Shown here: positions 47,308 through 55,520 of the stretch, piece by piece
How positions within the stretch are numbered: the stretch's first letter is position 1
Layout of the letters: every line of letters begins with the position of its first letter
DNA from: an uncultured Collinsella sp.
GTDB lineage: Bacteria; Actinomycetota; Coriobacteriia; Coriobacteriales; Coriobacteriaceae
Assembly (NCBI GenBank): GCA_958450865.1
Contig: CAUDNY010000003.1
Coordinates: forward strand, 62,001-126,000
Direction: 5' to 3'
Length of the DNA: 64,000 nt
The notes under the pieces: model-generated
What the model was told of the DNA's origin: nothing
Seen by the model: the letters and a program-made list of their open reading frames with translations, nothing else
The model's database searches: none
Program-made: the position numbers and the translations under genes

Positions 47308-49635
47308 TTAAGCGGAAACTGCAGCGGAAGCGGTGTTGGTCTCGTCCTCGTCGGTCCAAGCGTGCTTGGGCATGGGACGGAAGATCTGGAAGAGCATCGC
47401 AACCAGCAGAACGATGGCTACAACCGTCCAAATACCAAACTGGCCAAGGACAAACAGGTTGTAGAACTGGTTGATGAACAGGCCGATGACCCAAGCGAAG
47501 GCGCACTCGTAGCCGATGGCAATCGCGGTCCACTTGCCGGAGTCCATCTGATTGCGAATGGTGCCCATGGCGGCAAAGCACGGAGCGCACAGCAGGTTAA
47601 AGGCACCAAAGGCAACGCAAGCACCCATGGTCGGGAACATGCCGGCGAACGCGGTCCACAGGCTCGGGTCGGTCTCGGCGGCGTCAGCAACCGACAGCAG
47701 CGAGCCGGCGGTGGCGACGACGTTCTCCTTAGCGACAAGGCCAGAGACAGTCAGCGCAGTTGCCTGCCAGGTGCTAAAGCCGAGCGGGGCGAAGATCCAA
47801 GCGACCAGGTTGCCGAGCATGGCAAGCACAGAGTAGTCCATGAACTCCTCGGGGATGCCGTCCATCGCGGGCAGGAAGCCAAAGGAACCGTTGTAGCTAC
47901 CAAAGTTGGAGAGGAACCAAACGACGACGGTGGACGCGAAGATGACCGTGCCGGCCTTCTTGATAAAGGCCCAGCAGCGCTCCCACACGTGCAGCGCCCA
48001 AGAGCGGATCGCCGGGAAGTGGTAGGCGGGAAGCTCCATAACGAACGGCGTCGGGCGACCGGCGAAGAGCTTGGTCTTCTTGAGCATGAGGCCCGAGGCG
48101 ATGACGGCAAAGACGCCCAAGAAGTAGAAGAGCGGGCTGATCCATGCGGCGGTGGTGGAAGAATCGCCGATGATGGAGCCCATGAGCAGGGCGATGATCG
48201 GCAGCTTAGCGCCACAGGGAATGAACGTGGTGGTCATGACCGTCATGCGGCGGTCCTTCTCGTTCTCGATGGTCTTGGTGGCCATGACGCCGGGGACGCC
48301 GCAGCCCGAGGACACGAGCATGGGGATAAAGGACTTACCGGACAGGCCAAACCGGCGGAACACGCGGTCCATGATGAAGGCGACACGGGCCATGTAGCCG
48401 CAGTCCTCCAGGAAGGACAGCATCACAAAGAGCAGGAACATCTGCGGAACGAAGCCGAAGATGGCGCCTAAGCCGCCGACGATACCGTCGCAGACCAGCG
48501 AATCAACCAGGCCGCCGTCCTCGGTACCACCCGCCACAAGGGCGTCGTGCACCACGGTGGTAATACCCGGGACATAGGGGCCGTACTGCGCCGGGTCGAC
48601 CGAGTCGGCGTTGTCGCCCGCAGCCTCAACAGCTGCGTCATAGGCGTCACGACCCTGACCGAGCACGTACCAGCCGTCGGTGCCGAAGAGCTGGTCGTTG
48701 GTGAAGTCGGTCACCGTGCCGCCCAGGGTGGAAACGGCGATGTAGTACACGCAGAACATGATGACCACAAAGATCGGCAGGCCCAGGATGCGGTTGGTAA
48801 CCACACGGTCGATCTTCTCGGAAGTGCTCATCTTGGCAGGAGCCTTGGTGAGGCACTCGTCGATGATGTGGGCAATCACGCCGTAGCGCTCGCCGGTAAT
48901 GATGGACTCGGCGTCGTCGTCGCAATCCTGCTCGCACTGGGCGACCAGCTGCTCGACGCGAGCGGCCTTCTCCTTAGTGAGGTTGATGAGCTTGCAGGCG
49001 TCCGCGTCGCGCTCGAACAGCTTGACGGCGTAGTAGCGACGCTTGTTGGCGGGAACGCTCGCCGGCAGGTTGTTCTCGATGTGGTCCAGAACGTCCTCGA
49101 TGGAGGAATCGAACTTGTGCTCCGGCACCTGGCCCTTGGAAGCGGCAGACTTCTTGACCTGCTCGAACAGCTCGTTGATGCCCTTGTTCTTAAGGGCCGA
49201 GATCATCATGACCGGGCAGCCGAGCTTCTTGGAGAGCTTGTCCGTGTCGATCTTGTCGCCGTTCTTCTCGACCAAGTCGGCCATGTTGAGGGCGACGACC
49301 ACGGGCAGGCCGGTCTCGATAACCTGAAGCGCCAGGTACAGGTTGCGCTCGAGGTTGGTGGCGTCGACCACCTGGACGACGACATCGGGCTCGCCGCTCA
49401 TGAGGTAATCGCGCGAGCACTGCTCCTCGGGGCTGTAGGGGGAAAGCGAGTAGATGCCGGGGAGGTCCGTGATGGTAACGTTCTTGTCGCTCAGGAGCTT
49501 GGCTTCCTTTTTCTCAACCGTGACACCGGGCCAGTTGCCAACGTAGCCGTTGGCGCCGGTGATCAGGTTGAAAAGCGTGGTCTTGCCGCAGTTGGGGTTA
49601 CCCGCCAGCGCGACATGGATCTGAGAATCCGCCAT
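47308..49635 (-). CDS. feoB: Ferrous iron transport protein B (FeoB)
   Basis: A 775-residue Fe(II) importer. The N-terminal G-protein domain has G1 GNPNCGKTT (12-20), G3 DLPG (57-60) and G4 NMAD, followed by the helical GDI region (about 175-275). The membrane domain has the two Gate motifs with CGVPGVMATKTI and LCAPCFA cysteines and about ten helices. Length is normal. ATG at 49635 follows AAGGAT by 4 bases. It lies downstream of two feoA genes and upstream of a Cys-rich partner. A DtxR/IdeR-like palindrome sits in the 125-base feoA-feoB spacer. Confidence 0.96.
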   Translation of the reverse strand: MADSQIHVALAGNPNCGKTTLFNLITGANGYVGNWPGVTVEKKEAKLLSDKNVTITDLPGIYSLSPYSPEEQCSRDYLMSGEPDVVVQVVDATNLERNLYLALQVIETGLPVVVALNMADLVEKNGDKIDTDKLSKKLGCPVMMISALKNKGINELFEQVKKSAASKGQVPEHKFDSSIEDVLDHIENNLPASVPANKRRYYAVKLFERDADACKLINLTKEKAARVEQLVAQCEQDCDDDAESIITGERYGVIAHIIDECLTKAPAKMSTSEKIDRVVTNRILGLPIFVVIMFCVYYIAVSTLGGTVTDFTNDQLFGTDGWYVLGQGRDAYDAAVEAAGDNADSVDPAQYGPYVPGITTVVHDALVAGGTEDGGLVDSLVCDGIVGGLGAIFGFVPQMFLLFVMLSFLEDCGYMARVAFIMDRVFRRFGLSGKSFIPMLVSSGCGVPGVMATKTIENEKDRRMTVMTTTFIPCGAKLPIIALLMGSIIGDSSTTAAWISPLFYFLGVFAVIASGLMLKKTKLFAGRPTPFVMELPAYHFPAIRSWALHVWERCWAFIKKAGTVIFASTVVVWFLSNFGSYNGSFGFLPAMDGIPEEFMDYSVLAMLGNLVAWIFAPLGFSTWQATALTVSGLVAKENVVATAGSLLSVADAAETDPSLWTAFAGMFPTMGACVAFGAFNLLCAPCFAAMGTIRNQMDSGKWTAIAIGYECAFAWVIGLFINQFYNLFVLGQFGIWTVVAIVLLVAMLFQIFRPMPKHAWTDEDETNTASAAVSA

Positions 49636-49710
49636 TCAATCCTTCTTCCTTGTGTGCCTGCGCTGCTTTCTCCGCGCGGGCTGGATAATGTGCTTCAAAG
49701 ATGCTGCATT

Positions 49711-49730
49711 AAGTTAGAAAAACCTAACTT
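49711..49730. promoter_or_regulatory. Iron-box-like palindrome between feoA and feoB
   Basis: AAGTTAG-N6-CTAACTT (49711-49717 / 49724-49730) within AAGTTAGAAAAACCTAACTT. The TTAG/CTAA halves resemble DtxR/IdeR-type boxes. It could control feoB separately from feoA. Confidence 0.5.
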
Positions 49731-49760
49731 TATCTGCAGAAATAACCGCGCAAAGATCCC

Positions 49761-49982
49761 TTACTGGACCTCGACGACGGCGGCCTCCTCCTTACGGATG
49801 GAAAGCTCGTAGCCGCGCACGTTGATCTCGACCGGATCACCGAGCGGTGCAACCTTCACGACCTTGAACGAAGTGCCCTTGATGAGGCCCAGGTCCATAA
49901 GGTGGCGGCGCAGCGCACCCTCACCGTGAAGCTTGACGATCGTGGAGCTCTCGCCCACCTTAACGTCACCCAACGTCTTCAT
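49761..49982 (-). CDS. feoA: FeoA domain protein (second of two)
   Basis: A 73-residue SH3-like protein that works with FeoB in the cytoplasm. LRRHLMDLGLIKGTSFKVVKVAPLG is the FeoA core, followed by VEINVRGYELSIRKEEA. ATG at 49982 has AAAGGGGG 9 bases upstream. It lies 36 bases after the first feoA and 125 bases before feoB on the same strand, so the three form one locus. Confidence 0.93.
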   Translation of the reverse strand: MKTLGDVKVGESSTIVKLHGEGALRRHLMDLGLIKGTSFKVVKVAPLGDPVEINVRGYELSIRKEEAAVVEVQ

Positions 49983-50018
49983 TTACTTGTCCCCCTTTCA
50001 GTTTTTAAATGCTGCGGA

Positions 50019-50261
50019 CTAACCGACGGTCATGATGTGCATGGCAACCTTGGAATCGATGCCAAAGCGAGCGCCCAGCACCGTGACGATGATGTTGGCG
50101 CCACTCGAACTCACCACGTGAATTTCGCTGCCCTCGACAAAGCCGAGGTCCTTGAGGTGGTGCTTCATATCCTCATTGCCCTTTACACGAGACACGCGCA
50201 CGGTTTCGCCCGCTTTTACCATCGAAAGCGGCATTGCCGGCATCTGCGGTCCGCAAGACAT
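50019..50261 (-). CDS. feoA: FeoA domain protein (first of two)
   Basis: An 80-residue SH3-like protein of the FeoA family with a short Met/Pro-rich N-terminus. MKHHLKDLGFVEGSEIHVVSSSGANIIVTVLGARFGI matches the FeoA fold. Paired feoA genes occur in other anaerobes; why two are needed is unclear. The ATG at 50261 has GAGCTC just before it, a weak site. It heads the feo operon; a palindromic pair of sites lies upstream. Confidence 0.9.
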   Translation of the reverse strand: MSCGPQMPAMPLSMVKAGETVRVSRVKGNEDMKHHLKDLGFVEGSEIHVVSSSGANIIVTVLGARFGIDSKVAMHIMTVG

Positions 50262-50304
50262 GAGTGAGCTCCTAACGTCAGTTCGTCCTCAACATCGACG
50301 CGGT

Positions 50305-50358
50305 AAAAGTTAACCACATCTATGTTCGCTTTAGTAAACTAGCACGTGGTTAACTTTT
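50305..50358. promoter_or_regulatory. Mirror-image iron-box-like sites upstream of the feo operon
   Basis: AAAAGTTAACCAC (50305-50317) and its exact complement GTGGTTAACTTTT (50346-50358), 41 bp apart centre to centre, bracket the likely feo promoter. They share AGTTA with the palindrome at 49711-49730 and could be sites for an iron-dependent repressor. Confidence 0.55.
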
Positions 50359-50410
50359 TGGAAAGGGTCCCCATTTAGATTTCGAAAAAGTTTCCTATAC
50401 GAAACAAAAA

Positions 50411-50441
50411 GGCGCGGCAAAGAGCTGTCCTTTGCCGCGCC
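50411..50441 (-). terminator. Terminator of the HPr gene
   Basis: Perfect 12-bp stem GGCGCGGCAAAG / CTTTGCCGCGCC, 7-base loop, followed on the minus strand by TTTTTG. It lies 10 bases after the stop codon. Confidence 0.85.
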
Positions 50442-50450
50442 CTGTCATGC

Positions 50451-50699
50451 TTAGAGCGAGAGGTTTCTGATCGACGTGACGCAGGAAGCCTCGTCTACGC
50501 CCGAAACGCGGAAGATGATGTCCTCGCCGCACTCGCCGTAGAGAGCCATGAGCCCCATTACATCGCGGCCGTCGGTATGGCGATCGCCGATACTGACCGA
50601 TACGTTGCTACGATGCTTGGCAATGATGTCGTAAAGCAGCGCAACCGGGCGGGCATGCAGTCCCAACGGATCTTTAATCGTCTTTGTAAACTCGACCAT
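50451..50699 (-). CDS. ptsH: HPr-like phosphocarrier protein with Asp46
   Basis: An 82-residue HPr-fold protein. The catalytic His15 is in LGLHARP, so it can accept phosphate from Enzyme I for sugar uptake by the phosphotransferase system. At position 46, where Firmicute HPr carries the regulatory Ser phosphorylated by HPr kinase, this protein has Asp (GRDVMGLMAL against KSIMGVMSL). No PTS gene is adjacent. ATG at 50699 has GGAGGGG just upstream; an upstream in-frame stretch of 15 residues is not conserved. It may be a regulatory paralogue or the only HPr. Confidence 0.88.
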   Translation of the reverse strand: MVEFTKTIKDPLGLHARPVALLYDIIAKHRSNVSVSIGDRHTDGRDVMGLMALYGECGEDIIFRVSGVDEASCVTSIRNLSL

Positions 50700-50829
50700 G
50701 TCCCCTCCCGCGGCATCGCACATTCGGCCGGCAAACCCAGGCACGTGGTAGTTATTGTAGCGTTAGATGCTTGTCGAGACCCGCCAGAAGCTCGACTGGA
50801 AAGTGCGTCCCGTTATTTGGCTGGAGTCT

Positions 50830-50905
50830 GGGTCGCAGTTTCCCAAAGGGCCCTGTTTGGGAAACTGTGACCCGTTTTGGGCGCAAATTCCGGGTCGCAG
50901 TTTCC
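50830..50905. repeat. Inverted plus direct repeat in the HPr-aspS spacer
   Basis: Arms GGGTCGCAGTTTCCCAAA (50830-50847) and TTTGGGAAACTGTGACCC (50856-50873) pair except at one base. A third copy, GGGTCGCAGTTTCC, follows directly at 50892-50905. This occupies much of the 304-base spacer, which otherwise holds the aspS terminator. Confidence 0.75.
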
Positions 50906-50950
50906 GCGACGCCCAGTCACCCTATGCCCTCGCAACCTCGGCGCATAAAA

Positions 50951-50981
50951 AACGAGGGAAGGCACACGTCCTTCCCTCGTT
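50951..50981 (-). terminator. Terminator of aspS
   Basis: Perfect 12-bp stem AACGAGGGAAGG / CCTTCCCTCGTT, 7-base loop, then TTTTTATG on the minus strand. It lies 24 bases after the stop codon. Confidence 0.88.
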
Positions 50982-51004
50982 GCGGGCACTATGTAGCCGC
51001 TTGC

Positions 51005-52792
51005 CTACATCAAGCGCAGGCTGACGTCCTTGAGCTGGGCGCCGGAAACGGCACTCGGAGCGCCCGACATGAGGTCGGAGCCGCTGGCCGTCTTGGGGAA
51101 CGCCATGACGTCGCGGATAGAGTCGGAGCCGGTGAGCAGCATGCACACGCGGTCCAGGCCCAGGGCGAAGCCGCCCATCGGGGGCGCACCAAACCTGAGG
51201 GCCTCCATGAGGAAGCCAAACTGAGACTCGGCGCGCTCCTCGGTAAAGCCCAGGAGCTTGAGCATGGACATCTGCATCTCGGCGTTGTGGATACGCATAC
51301 CGCCGCCGCCGGCCTCAAAGCCGTCCATGACAAAGTCGTAGGTGCAGGAACCGGCTGCCAGCGGGTCGGCCTCGATCTTGGCGATGTCGGTCTCGGTCGG
51401 CAGGGTAAAGGGCTGGTGCTCGGCAGCATAGGCCTTGCGATCCTCGTCCCAGTGGAACAGCGGGAAGTTGACGACCCACAGGAAGTCGTGGCCCTCGCGC
51501 TTGATCTCGAGCGCGTTAGCCATGTGGGAACGCATGCCGCCCAGGATCTCGTCAGAGAGCAGGCGCGGACCGGCGGCGAACATCACAAGGTCGCCGGGCT
51601 CGACGTTCATGCGCTCACGCAGAGCCGCCATCTCCTCGTCCGAGAAGAACTTGACGATGGGGCTGTTGATGGAGCCATCCTCGCGGAATGCGATCCAGGC
51701 CAAGCCCTTGGCGCCAAACGTGGAGGCCACGCCGGCAAGCTTATCGATCTTGGCGCGAGCCCAGGCACCGGCACCCTTGGCGTTGATGGCCTTGACGACA
51801 GAGCCCTCCTCGTTTGCGGCAGTCGCAAAGACCTTGAACTTGGAGTTGGCAAAGATGTCGGTCAGGTCGACCAGGTGCATGCCATAGCGGGTATCGGGCT
51901 TGTCGGAGCCATAGGTGTCCATGGCCTCCCAATAGTCCATGCGACGCAGCGGCGTGGGCATCTCGACACCCATGCGGCCGAAGGCGTCGGCCAGGACCTC
52001 TTCGAGCGCGCTCATAACGTCGTTCTGGTCCACGAAGGACATCTCGATATCGACCTGGGTGAACTCGGGCTGACGGTCGGCACGCAAGTCCTCGTCGCGG
52101 AAGCACTTGGCAACCTGATAGTAGCGCTCGACGCCACCGACCATAAGCAGCTGCTTCAGAAGCTGCGGGGACTGCGGCAGGGCGTAGAAGTTGCCCGGCT
52201 GAATACGGCTGGGAACGATGAAGTCGCGGGCGCCCTCGGGCGTGGACTTAAACAGGGAGGGCGTCTCGACCTCCATAAACTCACGGTTGTGCAGCGCCTC
52301 GCGAATGGCAAAGGTAAAGTCGGAGCGCAGCTTGAGGTTGGCCATCATCTCGGGACGACGAAGGTCCAGATAGCGATAGCGCAGACGGGTGTCCTCGCTG
52401 GTCTCGATGCCATCCTCGATCTGGAACGGCGGGGTGACGGACGTGTTAAGCACCTCGGCGTGGTCGGTCAGGACCTCGACCTCGCCGGTCGCGAGCTTGG
52501 TGTTGGTGGTCTCCTCGCCACGGGCGCGCACGACGCCGTGGATCTTGATGGGCCACTCGGGACGCATGGTCTCGGCGATCTTAAAGGCGTCGCCGTCGGA
52601 GTGCTCGGGGTCGAAGGTGAGCTGCGTGATACCCTCGCGGTCGCGAAGGTCGCAGAAGATAAGGCCGCCGTGGTCGCGGCGACGGCTCACCCAACCGGTG
52701 AGGGTGACCTCTTCGCCCACGTTCTCGCTGCGAAGCTCGCCGCAGGTACGGGTGTGCATGGAATGCTCGTCGATGGGACGGGTCTGGCTCAT
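51005..52792 (-). CDS. aspS: Aspartyl-tRNA synthetase
   Basis: A 595-residue class IIb synthetase of bacterial type. An OB-fold anticodon-binding domain (about 13-120) is followed by the catalytic domain with motif 2 FRDEDLRADRQPEFTQVDIE, the bacterial GAD insertion domain (about 290-420) and motif 3 GFALGLDRVCMLL. In the anticodon-binding loop the sequence is RRRDHGG: His41 there is found in non-discriminating enzymes that also charge tRNA-Asn, while discriminating ones usually have Leu. If so, GatCAB should complete Asn-tRNA synthesis. ATG at 52792 has GGAGGAT about 8 bases upstream. Single gene with its own terminator. Confidence 0.95.
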   Translation of the reverse strand: MSQTRPIDEHSMHTRTCGELRSENVGEEVTLTGWVSRRRDHGGLIFCDLRDREGITQLTFDPEHSDGDAFKIAETMRPEWPIKIHGVVRARGEETTNTKLATGEVEVLTDHAEVLNTSVTPPFQIEDGIETSEDTRLRYRYLDLRRPEMMANLKLRSDFTFAIREALHNREFMEVETPSLFKSTPEGARDFIVPSRIQPGNFYALPQSPQLLKQLLMVGGVERYYQVAKCFRDEDLRADRQPEFTQVDIEMSFVDQNDVMSALEEVLADAFGRMGVEMPTPLRRMDYWEAMDTYGSDKPDTRYGMHLVDLTDIFANSKFKVFATAANEEGSVVKAINAKGAGAWARAKIDKLAGVASTFGAKGLAWIAFREDGSINSPIVKFFSDEEMAALRERMNVEPGDLVMFAAGPRLLSDEILGGMRSHMANALEIKREGHDFLWVVNFPLFHWDEDRKAYAAEHQPFTLPTETDIAKIEADPLAAGSCTYDFVMDGFEAGGGGMRIHNAEMQMSMLKLLGFTEERAESQFGFLMEALRFGAPPMGGFALGLDRVCMLLTGSDSIRDVMAFPKTASGSDLMSGAPSAVSGAQLKDVSLRLM

Positions 52793-53048
52793 ACCAGTGA
52801 TCCTCCTTTATGGATCTGTGCCGCCCCGTGTCGTTCCGGGCGGCGTCGTACAGATTTGCCCGGCCTGCGTAAACCGCGCAGCCAGACATGGCGTTCTATC
52901 TTATCGCACCCGTGTCGATGTGCCGCGGAAAAGTAGCTCCTGCCCAAAGACTTGACGGAGACGAAACAATTGACGCGCCGCGGCACCCGCCCGCGCTCGT
53001 CACGTGCGACAATGTGCCCCAATACAGCTGCACTCGGAAAGGCCCGCC

Positions 53049-53684
53049 ATGACTGCACGCCTCATCGTTATGGATATCGATTCCACGCTCATCAACCAGG
53101 AGGTCATCGACCTGTTGGGCGAGGAGGCCGGCGTAGGCGAGCAAGTGGCGCAGATCACTGAGCGCGCCATGCGCGGCGAGCTCGACTTTAAGCAGGCGCT
53201 CGAGGAGCGCGTGGGGCTGCTTGCCGGCTTGGACGAGAGCGTGTTCGAGCGCACCTTTGAGCGCGTGACGTTTACCCCCGGCGCGCTGGAGCTTGTGCGC
53301 TCGGCGCACAGCAAGGGCTGGAAGGTCGGCGTGGTAAGCGGCGGCTTTCACGAGGTCGCCGATAAGATCGTGGCCGCCGCGGGCATCGACTTTTGCCTGG
53401 CTAACCGCCTGGAGGTCGTGGACGGCAAGCTCACGGGTAAGCTGGCGGCAGACATCGTGACCAAGGAGTCCAAGCTTATCCAGCTGCTGGACTGGGCAGT
53501 TGAGTGCGGCGTCGACATGGCCCATACGGTCGCGATCGGCGACGGCGCCAACGACATCCCCATGATCCAGGCCGCAGGCACGGGCATCGCGTTTTGTGCC
53601 AAGCCCAAGACGCGCGAGGCCGCCCCGTTTACCATCGACGAGCGCAACCTGATGCTCGCCATGGACATCATCCTGCGCGACTAG
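53049..53684 (+). CDS. serB: Phosphoserine phosphatase SerB
   Basis: A 211-residue HAD phosphatase for the last step of serine synthesis. VMDIDSTLI carries the nucleophile and acid Asp, VVSGGFHEV the Ser/Gly motif, the Lys lies in TKESK, and GDGANDIPMI the metal-binding Asp pair. It lacks the N-terminal ACT regulatory domain of the longer enzymes and has the short archaeal/bacterial form. ATG at 53049 has GAAAGG 8 bases upstream. Monocistronic and divergent from aspS; larB starts 114 bases downstream. Confidence 0.92.
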   Translation: MTARLIVMDIDSTLINQEVIDLLGEEAGVGEQVAQITERAMRGELDFKQALEERVGLLAGLDESVFERTFERVTFTPGALELVRSAHSKGWKVGVVSGGFHEVADKIVAAAGIDFCLANRLEVVDGKLTGKLAADIVTKESKLIQLLDWAVECGVDMAHTVAIGDGANDIPMIQAAGTGIAFCAKPKTREAAPFTIDERNLMLAMDIILRD

Positions 53685-53721
53685 TCGATCCGTCTAACAG
53701 TTGAATCAGTCTGTCCTATAG

Positions 53722-53753
53722 TTTCCGAACAATTTTGTCTTAGTGTTCGGAAA
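53722..53753. promoter_or_regulatory. Operator-like inverted repeat before larB
   Basis: TTTCCGAACA (53722-53731) / TGTTCGGAAA (53744-53753), perfect 10-bp arms 12 bases apart, 45 bases before the larB start codon, overlapping the likely promoter. The TetR-type regulator at the end of this operon is a candidate ligand. Confidence 0.55.
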
Positions 53754-53798
53754 TATACCCTTTGAGTGCTAGACTTTGCGCCGTCGAAGGGAACATAT

Positions 53799-54581
53799 AT
53801 GGATAAGCGAGATCTTGAGCAATTGCTGAGCGATGTTGCCGGCGGAGCAGTCACCCCTGCCGACGCCCTCACGCGCATCCAGACGGCTCCGACCGCCGAT
53901 TTGGGCTTTGCGCAGCTCGATCTTTCGCGCGGGGTGCGCCAAGGAGCCGGCGAGGTTGTCTACGGGGCCGGTAAAACCGCCGATCAGATTGCCGCCATTA
54001 TCGAAGCACTGCGCGATGCCGGCCAGGAGCGCATCCTGGTCACGCGCCTGGATGCCGAAAAAGCCGCGCGCACCGCTGAGCTTCTTGGCAACGGCATCGA
54101 CCTGGGGTATGTCCCGGACGCACAGCTCGCCCTCGTGGGCGGCAAGCCCTCCCCCACCGGCAACGGACGCATCGTCGTCGCCTGCGCCGGCACGAGCGAC
54201 CTGCCCGTCGCCGAAGAAGCCGCGTTGACGGCCGAGTTCTATGGCAACGAGGTCGACCGCCTCTACGACGTAGGTGTCGCCGGCCTGCACCGCCTACTCG
54301 CGCATGCCGAGGAGCTTGCTCAGGCGCAGGTGGTCATCGCCATCGCCGGCATGGAGGGCGCACTGGCGAGCGTTGTCGGCGGCCTGGTAAGCTGTCCGGT
54401 CATAGCCGTTCCCACCAGCGTGGGTTACGGCGCGAGCTTTGGTGGCGTAGCCGCGCTGCTCGCCATGCTCAACTCCTGCGCCAGCGGCGTTTCGGTCGTC
54501 AATATCGACAACGGCTTTGGTGCCGCCTACCAGGCAAGTCTTATCAATCATCTGAGCGCCGGCACGCCCTGCGCCCGTTAA
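53799..54581 (+). CDS. larB: Nickel pincer cofactor biosynthesis protein LarB
   Basis: A 260-residue enzyme of the LarB family (PurE/AIR-carboxylase-like), which carboxylates and hydrolyses nicotinic acid adenine dinucleotide to begin the nickel-pincer cofactor of lactate racemase. Features are DLSRGVRQGAGEVVYGAGKT, VACAGTSDLPVAEEAA, DVGVAGLHRLL, GMEGALASVVGGLV and PTSVGYGASFGGVAALL, characteristic of the family. ATG at 53799 has AAGGGAA 6 bases upstream. First gene of a larB-larC-tetR operon. Confidence 0.93.
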   Translation: MDKRDLEQLLSDVAGGAVTPADALTRIQTAPTADLGFAQLDLSRGVRQGAGEVVYGAGKTADQIAAIIEALRDAGQERILVTRLDAEKAARTAELLGNGIDLGYVPDAQLALVGGKPSPTGNGRIVVACAGTSDLPVAEEAALTAEFYGNEVDRLYDVGVAGLHRLLAHAEELAQAQVVIAIAGMEGALASVVGGLVSCPVIAVPTSVGYGASFGGVAALLAMLNSCASGVSVVNIDNGFGAAYQASLINHLSAGTPCAR

Positions 54582-54591
54582 GGAGCATTCC

Positions 54592-55518
54592 ATGTCCAAT
54601 CATCAGCACACGCTTATCATCGACGGCACCTCGGGCATCAGCGGCGATATGACCGTCGCGGCCCTGCTCGACCTAGGCGCCAGCGAGGAGCACCTGCGCG
54701 AGCAGCTCGCCACGCTGCCGGTCGACGGCTTTACGATCGCCGTCACACGCGTAAGCAAGCATGGCATCGACGCCTGCGATTTCGACGTCCAGCTTGCAGA
54801 GGAGCTCGAGAACCACGATCACGATATGGCCTGGCTCTACGGCAACGAAGCAGCTGCCGAGCACACGCACGAGCATGAGCACCACCATCATGATCATGGC
54901 GAGCACGAACACGAGCACTGCCACGAGCATGACCACGACCACGAGCATGACCACGACCACGACCACGAGGGTCACCATCACGCCCACCACCATCACCACC
55001 GTTCTTTGGCTGACGTCACCGCCATCATCGATGGCTCGCAGTTAAGCGATGGCGCCAAGCGTCGCGCCCTCGCCATTTTTTCCGTACTCGCCGCTGCCGA
55101 GGCCAAGGCTCACGGCAAAACGCCCGAGACCGTCATGTTCCACGAGGTGGGCGCCGTCGACTCCATCGTCGACGTCTGCTCTGTCGCCATCTGCCTCGAT
55201 GACCTGGGTATTGAGGACATCGTGGTCGAGTCGCTCTCTGAGGGTCACGGTACCATCCGCTGTGCCCACGGTCTCATGCCCATTCCCGTCCCCGCTGTCG
55301 TCAACCTGTGCCAGGCGGGCAATATCGCCCTCACGCCCGCACCGGTCACCGGCGAGCTCGTGACGCCCACGGGTGCCGCCATCGTCGCCGCACTGCGCAC
55401 GTCCGAGCACCTGCCGGCCCGCTACCGCATCGAGGCCGTCGGCTACGGCGCCGGTAAGCGCCCCTACGAGGGTTGCTCCGGCACGCTCCGTTGCCTGCTC
55501 GTTGACGCGGACGCATAG
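54592..55518 (+). CDS. larC: LarC N-terminal (LarC1-type) nickel insertion protein, His-rich
   Basis: A 308-residue protein of the LarC/DUF111 family, which inserts nickel into the lactate racemase cofactor. The start IIDGTSGISGDMTVAALLDLGA and HEVGAVDSIVDVCS...PTGAAIVAAL are typical. A His-rich segment (residues 91-136, 27 His of 46) likely stores or binds nickel. The protein stops after GYGAGKRPYEGCSGTLRCLLVD, the end of the LarC1 part. In Lactobacillus plantarum LarC continues through a frameshift into LarC2, which binds CTP; here the TetR gene begins 2 bases after the stop, so no LarC2 follows. ATG at 54592 with GGAGC upstream. Confidence 0.9.
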   Translation: MSNHQHTLIIDGTSGISGDMTVAALLDLGASEEHLREQLATLPVDGFTIAVTRVSKHGIDACDFDVQLAEELENHDHDMAWLYGNEAAAEHTHEHEHHHHDHGEHEHEHCHEHDHDHEHDHDHDHEGHHHAHHHHHRSLADVTAIIDGSQLSDGAKRRALAIFSVLAAAEAKAHGKTPETVMFHEVGAVDSIVDVCSVAICLDDLGIEDIVVESLSEGHGTIRCAHGLMPIPVPAVVNLCQAGNIALTPAPVTGELVTPTGAAIVAALRTSEHLPARYRIEAVGYGAGKRPYEGCSGTLRCLLVDADA

Positions 55519-55520
55519 CC

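Noticed and set aside
52793..53048. T-box leader for aspS
   Set aside because: No T-box sequence or terminator pair was found in the aspS leader.
54673..54999. Hydrophobic Val/Met-rich antisense frame that looks like a membrane protein
   Set aside because: It is simply the complement of the CAC/CAT/GAC codons in the His-rich part of larC.
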